Origin: Bacteroidota bacterium
GTDB lineage: Bacteria > Bacteroidota > Bacteroidia > Bacteroidales > Bacteroidaceae
DNA: 25,169 bases
Direction: 5' to 3'
Assembly: GCA_023415545.1 (NCBI GenBank)
Contig: JAEZKJ010000142.1
Span: forward strand, 1 to 25,169
This document shows, in pieces, positions 1 to 8,530 of the stretch; within the stretch, counting starts at the first letter, position 1; each line of letters starts with the position of its first letter. Below the pieces are notes generated by a model, which searched no databases, had not been told where the DNA came from, and worked only from the letters and a program-made list of their open reading frames with translations. Position numbers and translations under genes: made by a program.

Positions 1-20
1 AATATTTAAGGGGAAATGTA

Positions 21-28
21 TAAATTTG
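21..28 (+). promoter_or_regulatory. Candidate -7 promoter element of the beta-barrel/sulfatase operon
   Basis: TAAATTTG matches the Bacteroidota -7 consensus TAnnTTTG exactly. The matching -33 element would fall at or before the first base of the window, so it cannot be checked. Transcription would start near 35 and leave a leader of roughly 75-120 nt, depending on the true start codon. A weaker alternative, TCAATTTG at 104-111 (one mismatch), would suit the ATG at 157. Confidence 0.4.
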
Positions 29-111
29 TGATATTCACATTGTTAAATAAGATTTTTAAAACACATAATTGACAAAATTAAATTCAACAAAACCAATATC
101 TCTTCAATTTG

Positions 112-3075
112 ATGGGCCTGATTGATATATATATTAACACTTTTCTTCATCCTAACATGTGGTACTTATTTAGTCATACTATTGTGAGGAGGTTAATATT
201 GTCTCTTTTTTATTGGTTAATATTTTCAATATTATCAGCTCAGAATGTAAATTCAATATATGGGAATTTGGTTGATTCATTAACACAGAAAAGTATTGAG
301 CATGCTACAGTTCAACTATTGTCAATCTCAGAAAAGAAATTTATAGCCGGTACTACATCTGACAAAAATGGTTATTTTAAGATTGATGTTCCACACAAAG
401 ATAATTATTTGATAAAGGTCTCTTTTGTTGGATATAAACCTAAAGAAATAAATGTTTCATTAAAGGATAATAAATCAAAGAATATAGGAGTAATATCTTT
501 GATTGACGATGCTGTAATGCTTGGTGAAGCAGTTATAATAGCTCAAGCTCCTCCGGTAAAATCGATTGGAGATACTTTAGTTTTTAATGCTTCTGTTTAT
601 AGTGTTACTGCCGGTGCTTCGCTTGAGGAACTTGTAGAAAAGATGCCTGGTATAGAGATTGAAGAGGATAATAAGGTAAAGCTTAATGGTAAGAATGTAA
701 AAAAAATCAATATCAATGGTAAGGAATTTTTTGGAGGAGATATTGAAGTAGCACTTAAAAATCTGCCTTCTGATATGATAGAAGAGATAAAAAGCTATGA
801 TAAGCAGTCGGATATGGAGAAGATGACGGGTATAGATGATGGAGAAGATGAACTTATACTCGATATAACGATAAAGAAAAATAAAAATAGAGGCTTTTTT
901 GGTAATAGCGATTTATCTGTTGGGACAAAAGATAGATACTCATCCAAACTTATGAACAATAATTTCAGCGAATCCACTCAGTTGTCATTCATAGCATCAG
1001 CTAATAATGTTAATAGTAAAGGATTTCGTGGTGGTGCAAAGGAGAAATGGGAAACAAACAGAGGTATTACAGCAGCAAAGAATATTGGCGCAAACATTGC
1101 TTTTGAAAACAAAATAGTTGAGTTCGATGGTAGTATTGATTATAGAGTAAAAGATAATAATTACTATGGCATAAATTCGACTCAACGTTTCCTTACAAAT
1201 AAAACTACATTTTCGAATGCAAATAATCTTTCCGATTCTAAGTCAGAAAGCTTAAGAGGTAGCTTTAGGTTTCAATGGAAGATTAATCCAAAAACAACTT
1301 TACTTTTCCGTCCAAATTTTAATTTTTCAAACGATCATGGGGATCAGAACAATATAAGTTCTCAGTTTAATGAAGATCCTTTAAAATGGGTTGACAATCC
1401 AAATAACTATTTATCACCATCAGAATATGAGCAAGCAGATGAAAATGCAGAACATGTTTCTGCAAATATTAATTCTCTTGAAAAAAGCAGGATAAATAGT
1501 TCAAAGTCAAAAAACATCTCTTTTAGCAAAAAAAACAGTTTTAGTTCTTCCATTCTTTTAAACAGAAAACTTAATGATAAAGGTAGAAATATTGGTTTAC
1601 GTTTAGGATATGGATATAATGACAATAGGACAGAGCGACTAAATAATCAAATTACTACTTATTACCGGATGAAAGATCAATATGGTAATGATTCAACATT
1701 TCTAAAAAACTATTTTATCCCGGTAAATACAAATAGTTATAATTATAGTGCACAAATAAATTATAGCGAGCCAATAGCCAAGGCTACATTTTTCCAAGTG
1801 AGTTATCAATTTCTTTATAAAAACAATGTGTCTGATCGAAAAACCTATAATTTCCTTTCAATACCGGAATGGAATATCAACGAATCTTTACCACAAGATT
1901 ACGAAGATTTGGAGGTCACAAATCTAAGCAAGAGCGCAAAATACGATTATTTTAATCATAATATTTCAACTACTCTTCGAATGGTAAGACCGAAATATAA
2001 CATTAGCCTTGGGCTATCTTTACAACCACAGCATACTGTTTTATCATATCAAAAAGGAGAAAATGAAATTAATACTTCAAGGAGTGTTTTTAACTATGCT
2101 CCCCAAATAAGTATAAGATACAATTTCACAAAGAATAAAGTTTTTCGTTTTAGCTATAATGGACGTTCTTCTCAACCATCTATGGAGCAACTTTTGCCAA
2201 TCTCGGATGATACCAATCCTCTAAATATAAAAGTAGGAAACCCCAATTTATTGCCATCTTTCTCTCATGATATTCGTTTTAACTATAACTCATATAATAG
2301 TAAATACCAACGTACGATAGCATTTAATACAAACTTTTCAATGGTTCAGAACAGTTTGACAAATAGCACAATATATAATTCGGAAACCGGAGGACAGATT
2401 GTTACACCACAAAATATTAACGGAGATTGGAACGGAACTTGTACTTTTGTTTTCAATTCAGCACTCAGAAACAAAAGATTCCATATAAACTCAAACTCTA
2501 CAGTTGGGTATAATAACAATGTTGGTTTTATTTATAATAAGAGTGAAAAAACGGATTTAAGAAATCGAATAACAAATTTACGTTTAAACCAGAGATTGGG
2601 AGTTAGCTATAGAAACAGCTGGCTTGAAGTTGGGGTAAATGGTTCTATACTTTATTCATTTGAGAAAAATAAGATTCTTCCAATAAATAATCAAGAACCA
2701 TATTTATACTCATATGGAACCTCTTTTTCATTTAAAATCCCATGGGACATGAGTATCAATACTAATATTGTATCTCAGCAACGATGTGGATATAGTGATA
2801 AAACTTTAAATAGAAATGAAATAGTATGGAATGCACAAATTTCGCAGAGCTTCTTTAAGGGTTCAGCAATATTAAGTTTAGAGATGTATGATATTCTTCA
2901 TCAAAAGAGTAATATATCAAGAAATCTTACAGCTAATCTTCGTTCTGTCATTATGTACAATTCAATAAACAGCTATGCAATGTTACATTTTATTTATAAG
3001 CTTAATATAATGGGAGGTAAGCATATGAAAATCAGCAATAAAAAGATGAAAATAAATAATAAAAAAATAGAATAA
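112..3075 (+). CDS. Outer-membrane beta-barrel protein with carboxypeptidase-regulatory-like domain (TonB-receptor-like)
   Basis: This is a large outer-membrane protein of the Bacteroidota class that has an N-terminal Ig-like domain, a plug-like domain and a long beta-barrel. Counting from the TTG at 109, residues 27-44 carry Arg-Arg plus a hydrophobic stretch ending SILSA, followed by QN, which looks like a signal peptide. Residues about 46-133 form the carboxypeptidase-regulatory-like fold (GNLVDSLTQKSIEHATVQLL, then DKNGYFKIDVP). Residues about 140-280 resemble a TonB-receptor plug (SLEELVEKMPGIEIEED, NGKEFFGGD). The remainder is rich in alternating aromatic and polar strands, like the OMP_b-brl_3 family. 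A Lys/Asn-rich tail of about 20 residues follows the last strand. There is no SusD partner, so it is not a typical SusC. The substrate is unknown; it may be a transporter or a structural surface protein. The start is uncertain: ATG 112, ATG 157 (shortest good signal peptide) and GTG 184 are all in frame. The sulfatase gene follows 23 bp downstream, probably in the same transcript. Confidence 0.85.
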   Translation: MGLIDIYINTFLHPNMWYLFSHTIVRRLILSLFYWLIFSILSAQNVNSIYGNLVDSLTQKSIEHATVQLLSISEKKFIAGTTSDKNGYFKIDVPHKDNYLIKVSFVGYKPKEINVSLKDNKSKNIGVISLIDDAVMLGEAVIIAQAPPVKSIGDTLVFNASVYSVTAGASLEELVEKMPGIEIEEDNKVKLNGKNVKKININGKEFFGGDIEVALKNLPSDMIEEIKSYDKQSDMEKMTGIDDGEDELILDITIKKNKNRGFFGNSDLSVGTKDRYSSKLMNNNFSESTQLSFIASANNVNSKGFRGGAKEKWETNRGITAAKNIGANIAFENKIVEFDGSIDYRVKDNNYYGINSTQRFLTNKTTFSNANNLSDSKSESLRGSFRFQWKINPKTTLLFRPNFNFSNDHGDQNNISSQFNEDPLKWVDNPNNYLSPSEYEQADENAEHVSANINSLEKSRINSSKSKNISFSKKNSFSSSILLNRKLNDKGRNIGLRLGYGYNDNRTERLNNQITTYYRMKDQYGNDSTFLKNYFIPVNTNSYNYSAQINYSEPIAKATFFQVSYQFLYKNNVSDRKTYNFLSIPEWNINESLPQDYEDLEVTNLSKSAKYDYFNHNISTTLRMVRPKYNISLGLSLQPQHTVLSYQKGENEINTSRSVFNYAPQISIRYNFTKNKVFRFSYNGRSSQPSMEQLLPISDDTNPLNIKVGNPNLLPSFSHDIRFNYNSYNSKYQRTIAFNTNFSMVQNSLTNSTIYNSETGGQIVTPQNINGDWNGTCTFVFNSALRNKRFHINSNSTVGYNNNVGFIYNKSEKTDLRNRITNLRLNQRLGVSYRNSWLEVGVNGSILYSFEKNKILPINNQEPYLYSYGTSFSFKIPWDMSINTNIVSQQRCGYSDKTLNRNEIVWNAQISQSFFKGSAILSLEMYDILHQKSNISRNLTANLRSVIMYNSINSYAMLHFIYKLNIMGGKHMKISNKKMKINNKKIE

Positions 3076-3088
3076 TTAATATAAAATT

Positions 3089-3094
3089 AGGAGG
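3089..3094 (+). promoter_or_regulatory. Strong Shine-Dalgarno site of the sulfatase gene
   Basis: AGGAGG lies 4 nt before the ATG at 3099. I checked the sequence just before the other starts used here and found no comparable site, as expected in Bacteroidota. This one therefore stands out. It fixes the sulfatase start and may give efficient re-initiation inside the operon. Confidence 0.6.
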
Positions 3095-3098
3095 TATT

Positions 3099-4664
3099 AT
3101 GAAATCTAATAAGTCAATATTTTTTAGTTCTGTACTAATTAAAACTTTATCTGTTACTAATTTCTGTTATGCAGCAGATGTAGCTAATAATACATTTGCT
3201 AAGAATGATAATCTAAAACCTAATATAATTTTTATTTTGTGTGATGATATGGGGTATGGCGATTTGGCATGTTATGGTCAGAAATTTATAAATACTCCTA
3301 ACATTGATAAATTGGCTGGTGAGGGAATGCTTTTTACTCAAGCTTATTCAGGCAGCCCGGTAAGTGCGCCTTCTCGATCAACTATAATGACAGGACAACA
3401 CACTGGCCATGGTCATGTAAGAGGAAATAAGGAATATTGGAGCAAATCTCCGTTAATAAAATATGGTAATAATGATGACTATACTGTTGTAGGACAGGAA
3501 CCTTATGACCCTAACCATATTATTCTCCCTGAAATAATGAAGAAAAATGGTTATACTACAGGTATGTTTGGTAAATGGGCAGGAGGATATGAAGGTTCAG
3601 CATCTACTCCCGAAAAAAGAGGAATTGATGAATTTTATGGATATATATGCCAATTCCAAGCTCATCTTTATTATCCAAATTTCCTTAACAGATATAGTAA
3701 GAGTGAAGGTGACACCGCTACAATAAGAATAACGCTTGATGAAAATATTGATTATCCTATGTTTGGCGATGACTATAGAAAGAGGAGTCAGTATTCAGCA
3801 GATATAATTCATCGACAAGCTTTGAAATGGATCGACAAGCAGAGTGGTGATACACCTTTCTATGGCTTTTTCACTTATACACTTCCTCATGCTGAATTGG
3901 TGCAACCTAATGATTCTATTTTGCAGTTCTACAAGAAGAAGTTTTTTAATGACAAAACCTGGGGAGGGGATAATAAAGTTAGATATAATGAATCAGTACA
4001 TACTCATGCCGAATTTGCCGGTATGATTACTCGTCTGGATTCATATGTGGGCGAAATCGTTGCTAAATTAAAAGAAAAGGGATTTGATGAGAATACTATT
4101 GTTATTTTTAGTAGTGACAATGGCCCTCATGAAGAGGGGGGAGCTGATCCAGAGTTTTTTGGAAGAGATGGCAAACTAAGAGGGTTAAAAAGACAATGTT
4201 ATGAAGGAGGAATTAGGGTACCTTTCATCGTTAAATGGCCTGCAAAGGTAAAAGCCGGAATAGTAAACGACCATCAATTGGCTTTCTATGATATTATGCC
4301 AACATTTTGTGATATAATAGGTGATAAAAAGTTCCCTAAAAAGTATATCAACAAGGAGCTTAAAGGAGATTGTTTCGATGGTATTTCTTTTGCTCCTACA
4401 CTTATTGGTAATGATGAGCAACAAAAACACCATGAATTCTTATATTGGGAGTTTCATGAAACAGATCAAATGGCTTTACGTATGAGTGATTGGAAATTGG
4501 TAGTGAAAAAGGGAGTTCCTCATTTATATGATTTGAAAAACGATATACATGAAGATAATGATATATCTAATCAACATCCTGATGTTGTAAAGCGAATGGT
4601 TGATATTATATATCAAGAACATCGTCCAAGCGATAAATTTAAAGTGACTTTGCCTAAAAAATAG
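3099..4664 (+). CDS. Secreted Ser-type sulfatase (arylsulfatase family S1)
   Basis: This enzyme hydrolyses sulfate esters, probably on glycans, in the periplasm or at the cell surface. Residues 1-25 form a signal peptide (cleavage likely after FCYA). The first metal-binding acids are D49-D50 in ILCDDMGYGD. The formylglycine signature is PVSAPSRSTIMTG, with Ser89 (codon 3363-3365) as the residue to be oxidised, so this is the Ser form rather than the Cys form. The second signature is GYTTGMFGKWAGG. D340-N341 in FSSDNGPHEEGG supply the other metal ligands. The length of 521 residues is usual for the family. Ser-type sulfatases need the radical-SAM activator anSME, which is not in this window. 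The start is fixed by AGGAGG 4 nt upstream and the signal peptide right behind the ATG. The gene is probably co-transcribed with the outer-membrane barrel gene. The exact substrate (sulfated fucan, mucin, glycosaminoglycan) cannot be read from the sequence. Confidence 0.93.
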   Translation: MKSNKSIFFSSVLIKTLSVTNFCYAADVANNTFAKNDNLKPNIIFILCDDMGYGDLACYGQKFINTPNIDKLAGEGMLFTQAYSGSPVSAPSRSTIMTGQHTGHGHVRGNKEYWSKSPLIKYGNNDDYTVVGQEPYDPNHIILPEIMKKNGYTTGMFGKWAGGYEGSASTPEKRGIDEFYGYICQFQAHLYYPNFLNRYSKSEGDTATIRITLDENIDYPMFGDDYRKRSQYSADIIHRQALKWIDKQSGDTPFYGFFTYTLPHAELVQPNDSILQFYKKKFFNDKTWGGDNKVRYNESVHTHAEFAGMITRLDSYVGEIVAKLKEKGFDENTIVIFSSDNGPHEEGGADPEFFGRDGKLRGLKRQCYEGGIRVPFIVKWPAKVKAGIVNDHQLAFYDIMPTFCDIIGDKKFPKKYINKELKGDCFDGISFAPTLIGNDEQQKHHEFLYWEFHETDQMALRMSDWKLVVKKGVPHLYDLKNDIHEDNDISNQHPDVVKRMVDIIYQEHRPSDKFKVTLPKK

Positions 4665-4670
4665 ATAAAA

Positions 4671-4708
4671 TAATGGCTATGAAACAATATATTGTTTCAT
4701 AGCCATTA
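4671..4708. terminator. Perfect palindrome, bidirectional terminator between convergent genes
   Basis: Arms of 18 bp (4671-4688 and 4691-4708) are perfectly complementary around the two-base centre AT, so all 38 bp are self-complementary. A short T-rich run follows on the + strand, and A-rich sequence precedes it, which gives T's on the other strand. It lies 6 bp after the sulfatase stop and 56 bp before the end of the leftward fucosidase gene, so it can serve both. Confidence 0.8.
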
Positions 4709-4764
4709 TTTTATGATTAATCTGTTGTAAAAGCAATTATAGCATTACTAAGAAGTAGAACCTA

Positions 4765-7179
4765 CTATTTTGCAAGTTTCAACCCCTCTTTATCATCGAA
4801 GGTTATAGTATAAGAGTTACCCGCTTTGCTCTTTATTTTAAGTTTGTAATTACCATATTTTATATGGCAAATACCTCCTGAGCGTGATAAAATAGTTGCA
4901 GAAGTGAGTCTGTTATTCTCCCATTTTATAGAGATTTCAAAGTTTCCTCTAGCGTTTAATCCATTTATCTCTCCATCTTTCCAAGCATTAGGAAGAGCAG
5001 GAAGCAGATCAATGAATCCCATATGACATTGCATAAGCATTTCTGTAACGCCTGCAGTGCCTCCAAAATTACCATCTATCTGAAAAGGTGGGTGAGTATC
5101 CCAAAGATTATTCATTGTACCATTTTTCAATAAATTCCCAAATAGTTTATAAGCATGGTCGCCATCATGTAGACGTGCCCATTGATTAAGTTTCCAACCC
5201 ATGCTCCATCCTGTTGCTCCATCGCCACGATGCTCAAGTACTATTTTCGATGCTTCAGCCAACTTAGGAGTTGTTACAGGTGAAATAGTTCGTCCAGGAT
5301 GAAGTCCAAATAGATGGTTTACATGACGATGGTCATCCTTAGGGTCATCAATATCTTCCGACCACTCCATCAATTGGCCATATCTGCCTATTTGGTAAGG
5401 GACAAGATTGTTTAGTACATTCTGCCACTCTTTTCTTTTATTTTTATCTATCCCAAGCACTTTAGAAGCTTCAATGGCATCCATCAGAATCTCTCGAATA
5501 ACAGCATGAACAAAGGTAGCTCCTTTGTCTACCGGCCCATGTTCAGGGGATGTAGATGGAGCTGCTGTGTATTTACCATTAGGCATTCGCCAAAGGTAAT
5601 CTACAGTGAAATCGGCACTCTCTTTAATTATATCATATCCGGTATCTTTTAAGAACTCTTTATTGCGAGTATAGTCATAATAATCCCATACATGAGTTGC
5701 CAACCAAGGTCCTGCCATAGGGTTAAAATTCCATGACATATTTTTGTCTGTCAATGGTGATGTGAATCCAAAAATATTGCCCGATATGGATGCAGTCCAA
5801 CCACGAGCGCCAAAGTATGATTTAGCAGTTTTCTCACCAGGTTTTATAAGTGTCTTGATAAAATCAATCAGAGGTGGAATACATTCATTAAGATTTGTCG
5901 ATGAAGCAGGCCAATAGTTCATCTGGAGATTAATATTGTTGTGGTAATCTACATGCCAAGGTCCGTCAACACCTTCAGCCCAAACTCCTTGAAGGTTAGC
6001 TGGAAGAGATCCTTCACGTGATGAGGCTATTAACAGATAACGTCCAAACTGATAATATAGCTCCTCTAAATTATAATCTGCATATCCTTTTCTATATCTA
6101 TCTAACCTCATATAAGTAGGCAAATCGGTAATTGCAGGATATTGCAATGTCATTGGAGCATGTGGATTTAAGTCAATTTTTACTCTATCGAATAGTCTCT
6201 TATAATCACTGATGTGGTTATTTAAAATATCTTTATAGCTCTGTTTAATAGCATTATCAACTATCTTTTTAGTACTATTTTCAGGATTTACTCCAACATA
6301 AGCCTTATTATCGTTGAAATCGGGATAGAAGTTTATTTTGTAATCTGTATCAGCAGAAATAATAAAAGTCACTTCATCAGCCTCTTTTGAAATTATTCTT
6401 CCTTTTTCCGACTTTAATGTTCCGCCATTAGCAATAGCATTCACTCTTAGAGCAAACTCCATTCCGTTATTTAGCAATTCACCTTTATAAAAAATAGAAG
6501 TAGGGGAGTCGCTTATAGTAACACCTTTAGACTCTGCGTTAGTTTCATAGGTGAACCTCAAATTTTGCTTTCCAGGTTTGTCAGCAGTGAAACGAATGAC
6601 AATTATACTATCCGGATATGATGCAAAGTACTCTCTTTTATACTTTACACCATCTTGTATAAAACTGACTGTAACTACAGCCGAGTCGAGTGAAAGAGAA
6701 CGTCGGTAATCGCTATATATACATTCACGAAGTCCAGTAGTTATTACAGCTTTCCCAAGAGTTGTAAATGAACCAAATCGAAATTCAGGCTCTTTACTAC
6801 TTTCATAGTCTACCAATCCATTGAAATTATCTTTTGTAAGTTGTTCGGCTCTTCTCTGGTCGTTTTGTGAAAATGCTTCACGTATTTGAGGTAGTATGTG
6901 CGCCGACTCTTTATTGGCATTCCAATAATGATTAGCTCCTCCTTTGGTATTTGGGCCTCCTCTCCAAAGACTCTTTTCATTAAGAGTAAGTATCTCCTTT
7001 GAGATTCCTCCGGTTATGTTAGCTCCTAAACTACCATTTCCAATTGGCAAAGTAGCCTCTTCCCACATCTCATTTGCCGACATTGGTTTGTCAAACCAAA
7101 TATCGAGTTTTTGTCCTGTTTGTGCATGTGTTGGAACTGATAATCCAACAGCGATAATCAGTAATAATAAATATTTCAT
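4765..7179 (-). CDS. GH95 alpha-L-fucosidase, secreted
   Basis: This is a glycoside hydrolase of family GH95, an inverting enzyme that typically releases alpha-1,2-linked L-fucose from milk oligosaccharides, mucin or plant and algal glycans. Residues 1-19 form a signal peptide (MKYLLLLIIAVGLSVPTHA, then Q). The N-terminal domain opens with IWFDKPMSANEMWEEATLPI and GNGSLGA, typical of GH95. Residues match the Bifidobacterium AfcA active site: H413-x-N415-x-N417 (YHNNINLQMNYW), the general acid E546 (PSTSPEHGP) and D702 (QIDGNFGG). Some GH95 members are alpha-L-galactosidases. The active-site His kept here favours fucose, but this is inference. The length of 804 residues is normal. The gene lies 12 bp after the M16 peptidase gene on the same strand and has no promoter of its own that I can see. 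Together with the convergent sulfatase it suggests breakdown of sulfated fucosylated glycans. Confidence 0.93.
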   Translation of the reverse strand: MKYLLLLIIAVGLSVPTHAQTGQKLDIWFDKPMSANEMWEEATLPIGNGSLGANITGGISKEILTLNEKSLWRGGPNTKGGANHYWNANKESAHILPQIREAFSQNDQRRAEQLTKDNFNGLVDYESSKEPEFRFGSFTTLGKAVITTGLRECIYSDYRRSLSLDSAVVTVSFIQDGVKYKREYFASYPDSIIVIRFTADKPGKQNLRFTYETNAESKGVTISDSPTSIFYKGELLNNGMEFALRVNAIANGGTLKSEKGRIISKEADEVTFIISADTDYKINFYPDFNDNKAYVGVNPENSTKKIVDNAIKQSYKDILNNHISDYKRLFDRVKIDLNPHAPMTLQYPAITDLPTYMRLDRYRKGYADYNLEELYYQFGRYLLIASSREGSLPANLQGVWAEGVDGPWHVDYHNNINLQMNYWPASSTNLNECIPPLIDFIKTLIKPGEKTAKSYFGARGWTASISGNIFGFTSPLTDKNMSWNFNPMAGPWLATHVWDYYDYTRNKEFLKDTGYDIIKESADFTVDYLWRMPNGKYTAAPSTSPEHGPVDKGATFVHAVIREILMDAIEASKVLGIDKNKRKEWQNVLNNLVPYQIGRYGQLMEWSEDIDDPKDDHRHVNHLFGLHPGRTISPVTTPKLAEASKIVLEHRGDGATGWSMGWKLNQWARLHDGDHAYKLFGNLLKNGTMNNLWDTHPPFQIDGNFGGTAGVTEMLMQCHMGFIDLLPALPNAWKDGEINGLNARGNFEISIKWENNRLTSATILSRSGGICHIKYGNYKLKIKSKAGNSYTITFDDKEGLKLAK

Positions 7180-7191
7180 ACTATGTATAAT

Positions 7192-8415
7192 TTATTTATA
7201 AATCAGTGTCGATAGATAATCGGGCGTAAACATCTCATTTGCAACTTCAAGCAGAGTATCAGAAGTTATAGATTCTATTCTTCTGAAAATATCTTTCTGT
7301 TGCTCCACTTTATTATAATGAAGAAATGATTTACTTATATCAAGTGCATTATTCTCGAAATTGTCACTTGCAACACCTATCTGTCCAATAATCTGTTTTT
7401 TTGCAGAATCTAATTGTGAGGTCGTAAACTTGTTATCACGTAGCCTCTTAAGTTCTTTTTCAGTAATAGATATACATTTATCAATATCTTTAATATCGCA
7501 CCCAAAGTATATGCAAAAAACGCCGGTATCAGTGTACGATGTAAGGTTTGCCTCTACATTATAAACTAATCCTCTCTTTTCCCGAAGACTTACGTTGAGT
7601 CGGCTATTCATTCCCGGCCCTCCTAGTATATTATTGAGCAGATAAAGAGCAGTACGTTTATCATTATGAGCACCATATCCGCGACTACCAATCATGATAT
7701 GAGCTTGGTGTGTATCTTTACATATAATTCTTTTCTCGGGGAGATATGGCAATGGTGCAATCCTATTTTTTTCAGTATGCAACATTGGTATATCACAAGT
7801 AAGTTTTTCTATGATTTTTTTCACTTTACTCTTCTCTATATCCCCTTGGATAAAGAAGATCATGTTTGTTGTGCGATAAAACTTTGATGTGAATTCTAAC
7901 GCATCTTTAGTTTGAAAACTTTTTAAATATTCAGCTTTGCCTAAAATATTTTTTCCAAGAGGGTGATTAGGAAATAGTATCTCCTCGAAGTCATCAAGTA
8001 TCAATTCCGAAGGGTCGTCTTTATAACTTTGAATCTCATCCAATATTACCTCTACCTCTTTGTCAATCTCACTCTGCGGAAAAGTGCTGTTGAAAACAAT
8101 GTCGGTAAGAAGTTCAGCAGCTCTGTAAAAGTCCTCTTTTAAAAAAGAACTATATACTACAGTCTCCTCCTTGTTGGTATAAGCATTTAGTTCACCACCA
8201 ACCCTTTCCATTCGGTTAAGGATATGCCATGCTCTTCTTTTACTGGTGCCTTTGAAGATTGTATGTTCAACAAAGTGAGCCATACCTTCCTGCTTATCTG
8301 ACTCATCGCGTGTTCCGGCATCTATAGCAAAACCACAATAAGCCACGTCGGAAGAGTTTGGTATATGAATAACCCTAAGTCCGTTTGTTAGAGTGAATAT
8401 GTTGTATTCTGTCAT
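7192..8415 (-). CDS. M16 family zinc peptidase (processing-peptidase-like)
   Basis: This is a metallopeptidase of family M16B, related to mitochondrial processing peptidase beta and bacterial PqqL/YmxG-type proteins. The inverted zinc motif HFVEH lies at residues 47-51. The third zinc ligand is expected in the region EVEVILDEIQSYKDD further on. The C-terminal half carries SLREKRGLVYNVEA, usual for the family. There is no signal peptide, so it probably acts in the cytoplasm. I chose the ATG at 8415 (407 residues, MTEYNIFTLTNGLRV) and not the upstream ATG at 8454. Family members begin close to the TLxNGLRV strand, and the likely -7 promoter element lies at 8451-8444, so transcripts from it would not include the upstream ATG. 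The fucosidase gene follows 12 bp downstream. Its natural substrate is unknown. Confidence 0.9.
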   Translation of the reverse strand: MTEYNIFTLTNGLRVIHIPNSSDVAYCGFAIDAGTRDESDKQEGMAHFVEHTIFKGTSKRRAWHILNRMERVGGELNAYTNKEETVVYSSFLKEDFYRAAELLTDIVFNSTFPQSEIDKEVEVILDEIQSYKDDPSELILDDFEEILFPNHPLGKNILGKAEYLKSFQTKDALEFTSKFYRTTNMIFFIQGDIEKSKVKKIIEKLTCDIPMLHTEKNRIAPLPYLPEKRIICKDTHQAHIMIGSRGYGAHNDKRTALYLLNNILGGPGMNSRLNVSLREKRGLVYNVEANLTSYTDTGVFCIYFGCDIKDIDKCISITEKELKRLRDNKFTTSQLDSAKKQIIGQIGVASDNFENNALDISKSFLHYNKVEQQKDIFRRIESITSDTLLEVANEMFTPDYLSTLIYK

Positions 8416-8443
8416 TTTATTATCTAATCCATCAATGTGTATA

Positions 8444-8451
8444 CAAAAATA
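8444..8451 (-). promoter_or_regulatory. -7 promoter element for the M16 peptidase/GH95 operon
   Basis: Read on the minus strand this is TATTTTTG, an exact fit to TAnnTTTG. It ends 28 nt before the ATG at 8415. A TTTG at 8478-8475 could be the -33 element, but its 23-nt spacer is longer than the usual 19 or so. Confidence 0.5.
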
Positions 8452-8463
8452 CAATAAATGTTA

Positions 8464-8493
8464 TTGCTCTTCATCAAAAAATGCAGATATTTG
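8464..8493 (+). promoter_or_regulatory. Weak candidate promoter of kdsD
   Basis: TTG at 8464-8466 and GATATTTG at 8486-8493 are separated by 19 nt. The latter has one mismatch to TAnnTTTG. Transcription would start near 8500, about 30 nt before the ATG. The site overlaps the divergent promoter region of the M16 operon. Confidence 0.35.
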
Positions 8494-8530
8494 TACACTA
8501 ATTAAAACAACAACATATTGATAACTAATT

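Noticed and set aside
109..111. TTG start for the barrel gene giving an N-terminus of 988 residues
   Set aside because: An ATG follows immediately at 112, and the ATG at 157 gives a more normal signal peptide. The true start remains uncertain but TTG is the least likely.
8416..8454. Upstream ATG of the M16 peptidase
   Set aside because: It adds 13 non-family residues and lies at or before the likely -7 promoter element, so it would not be in the transcript.
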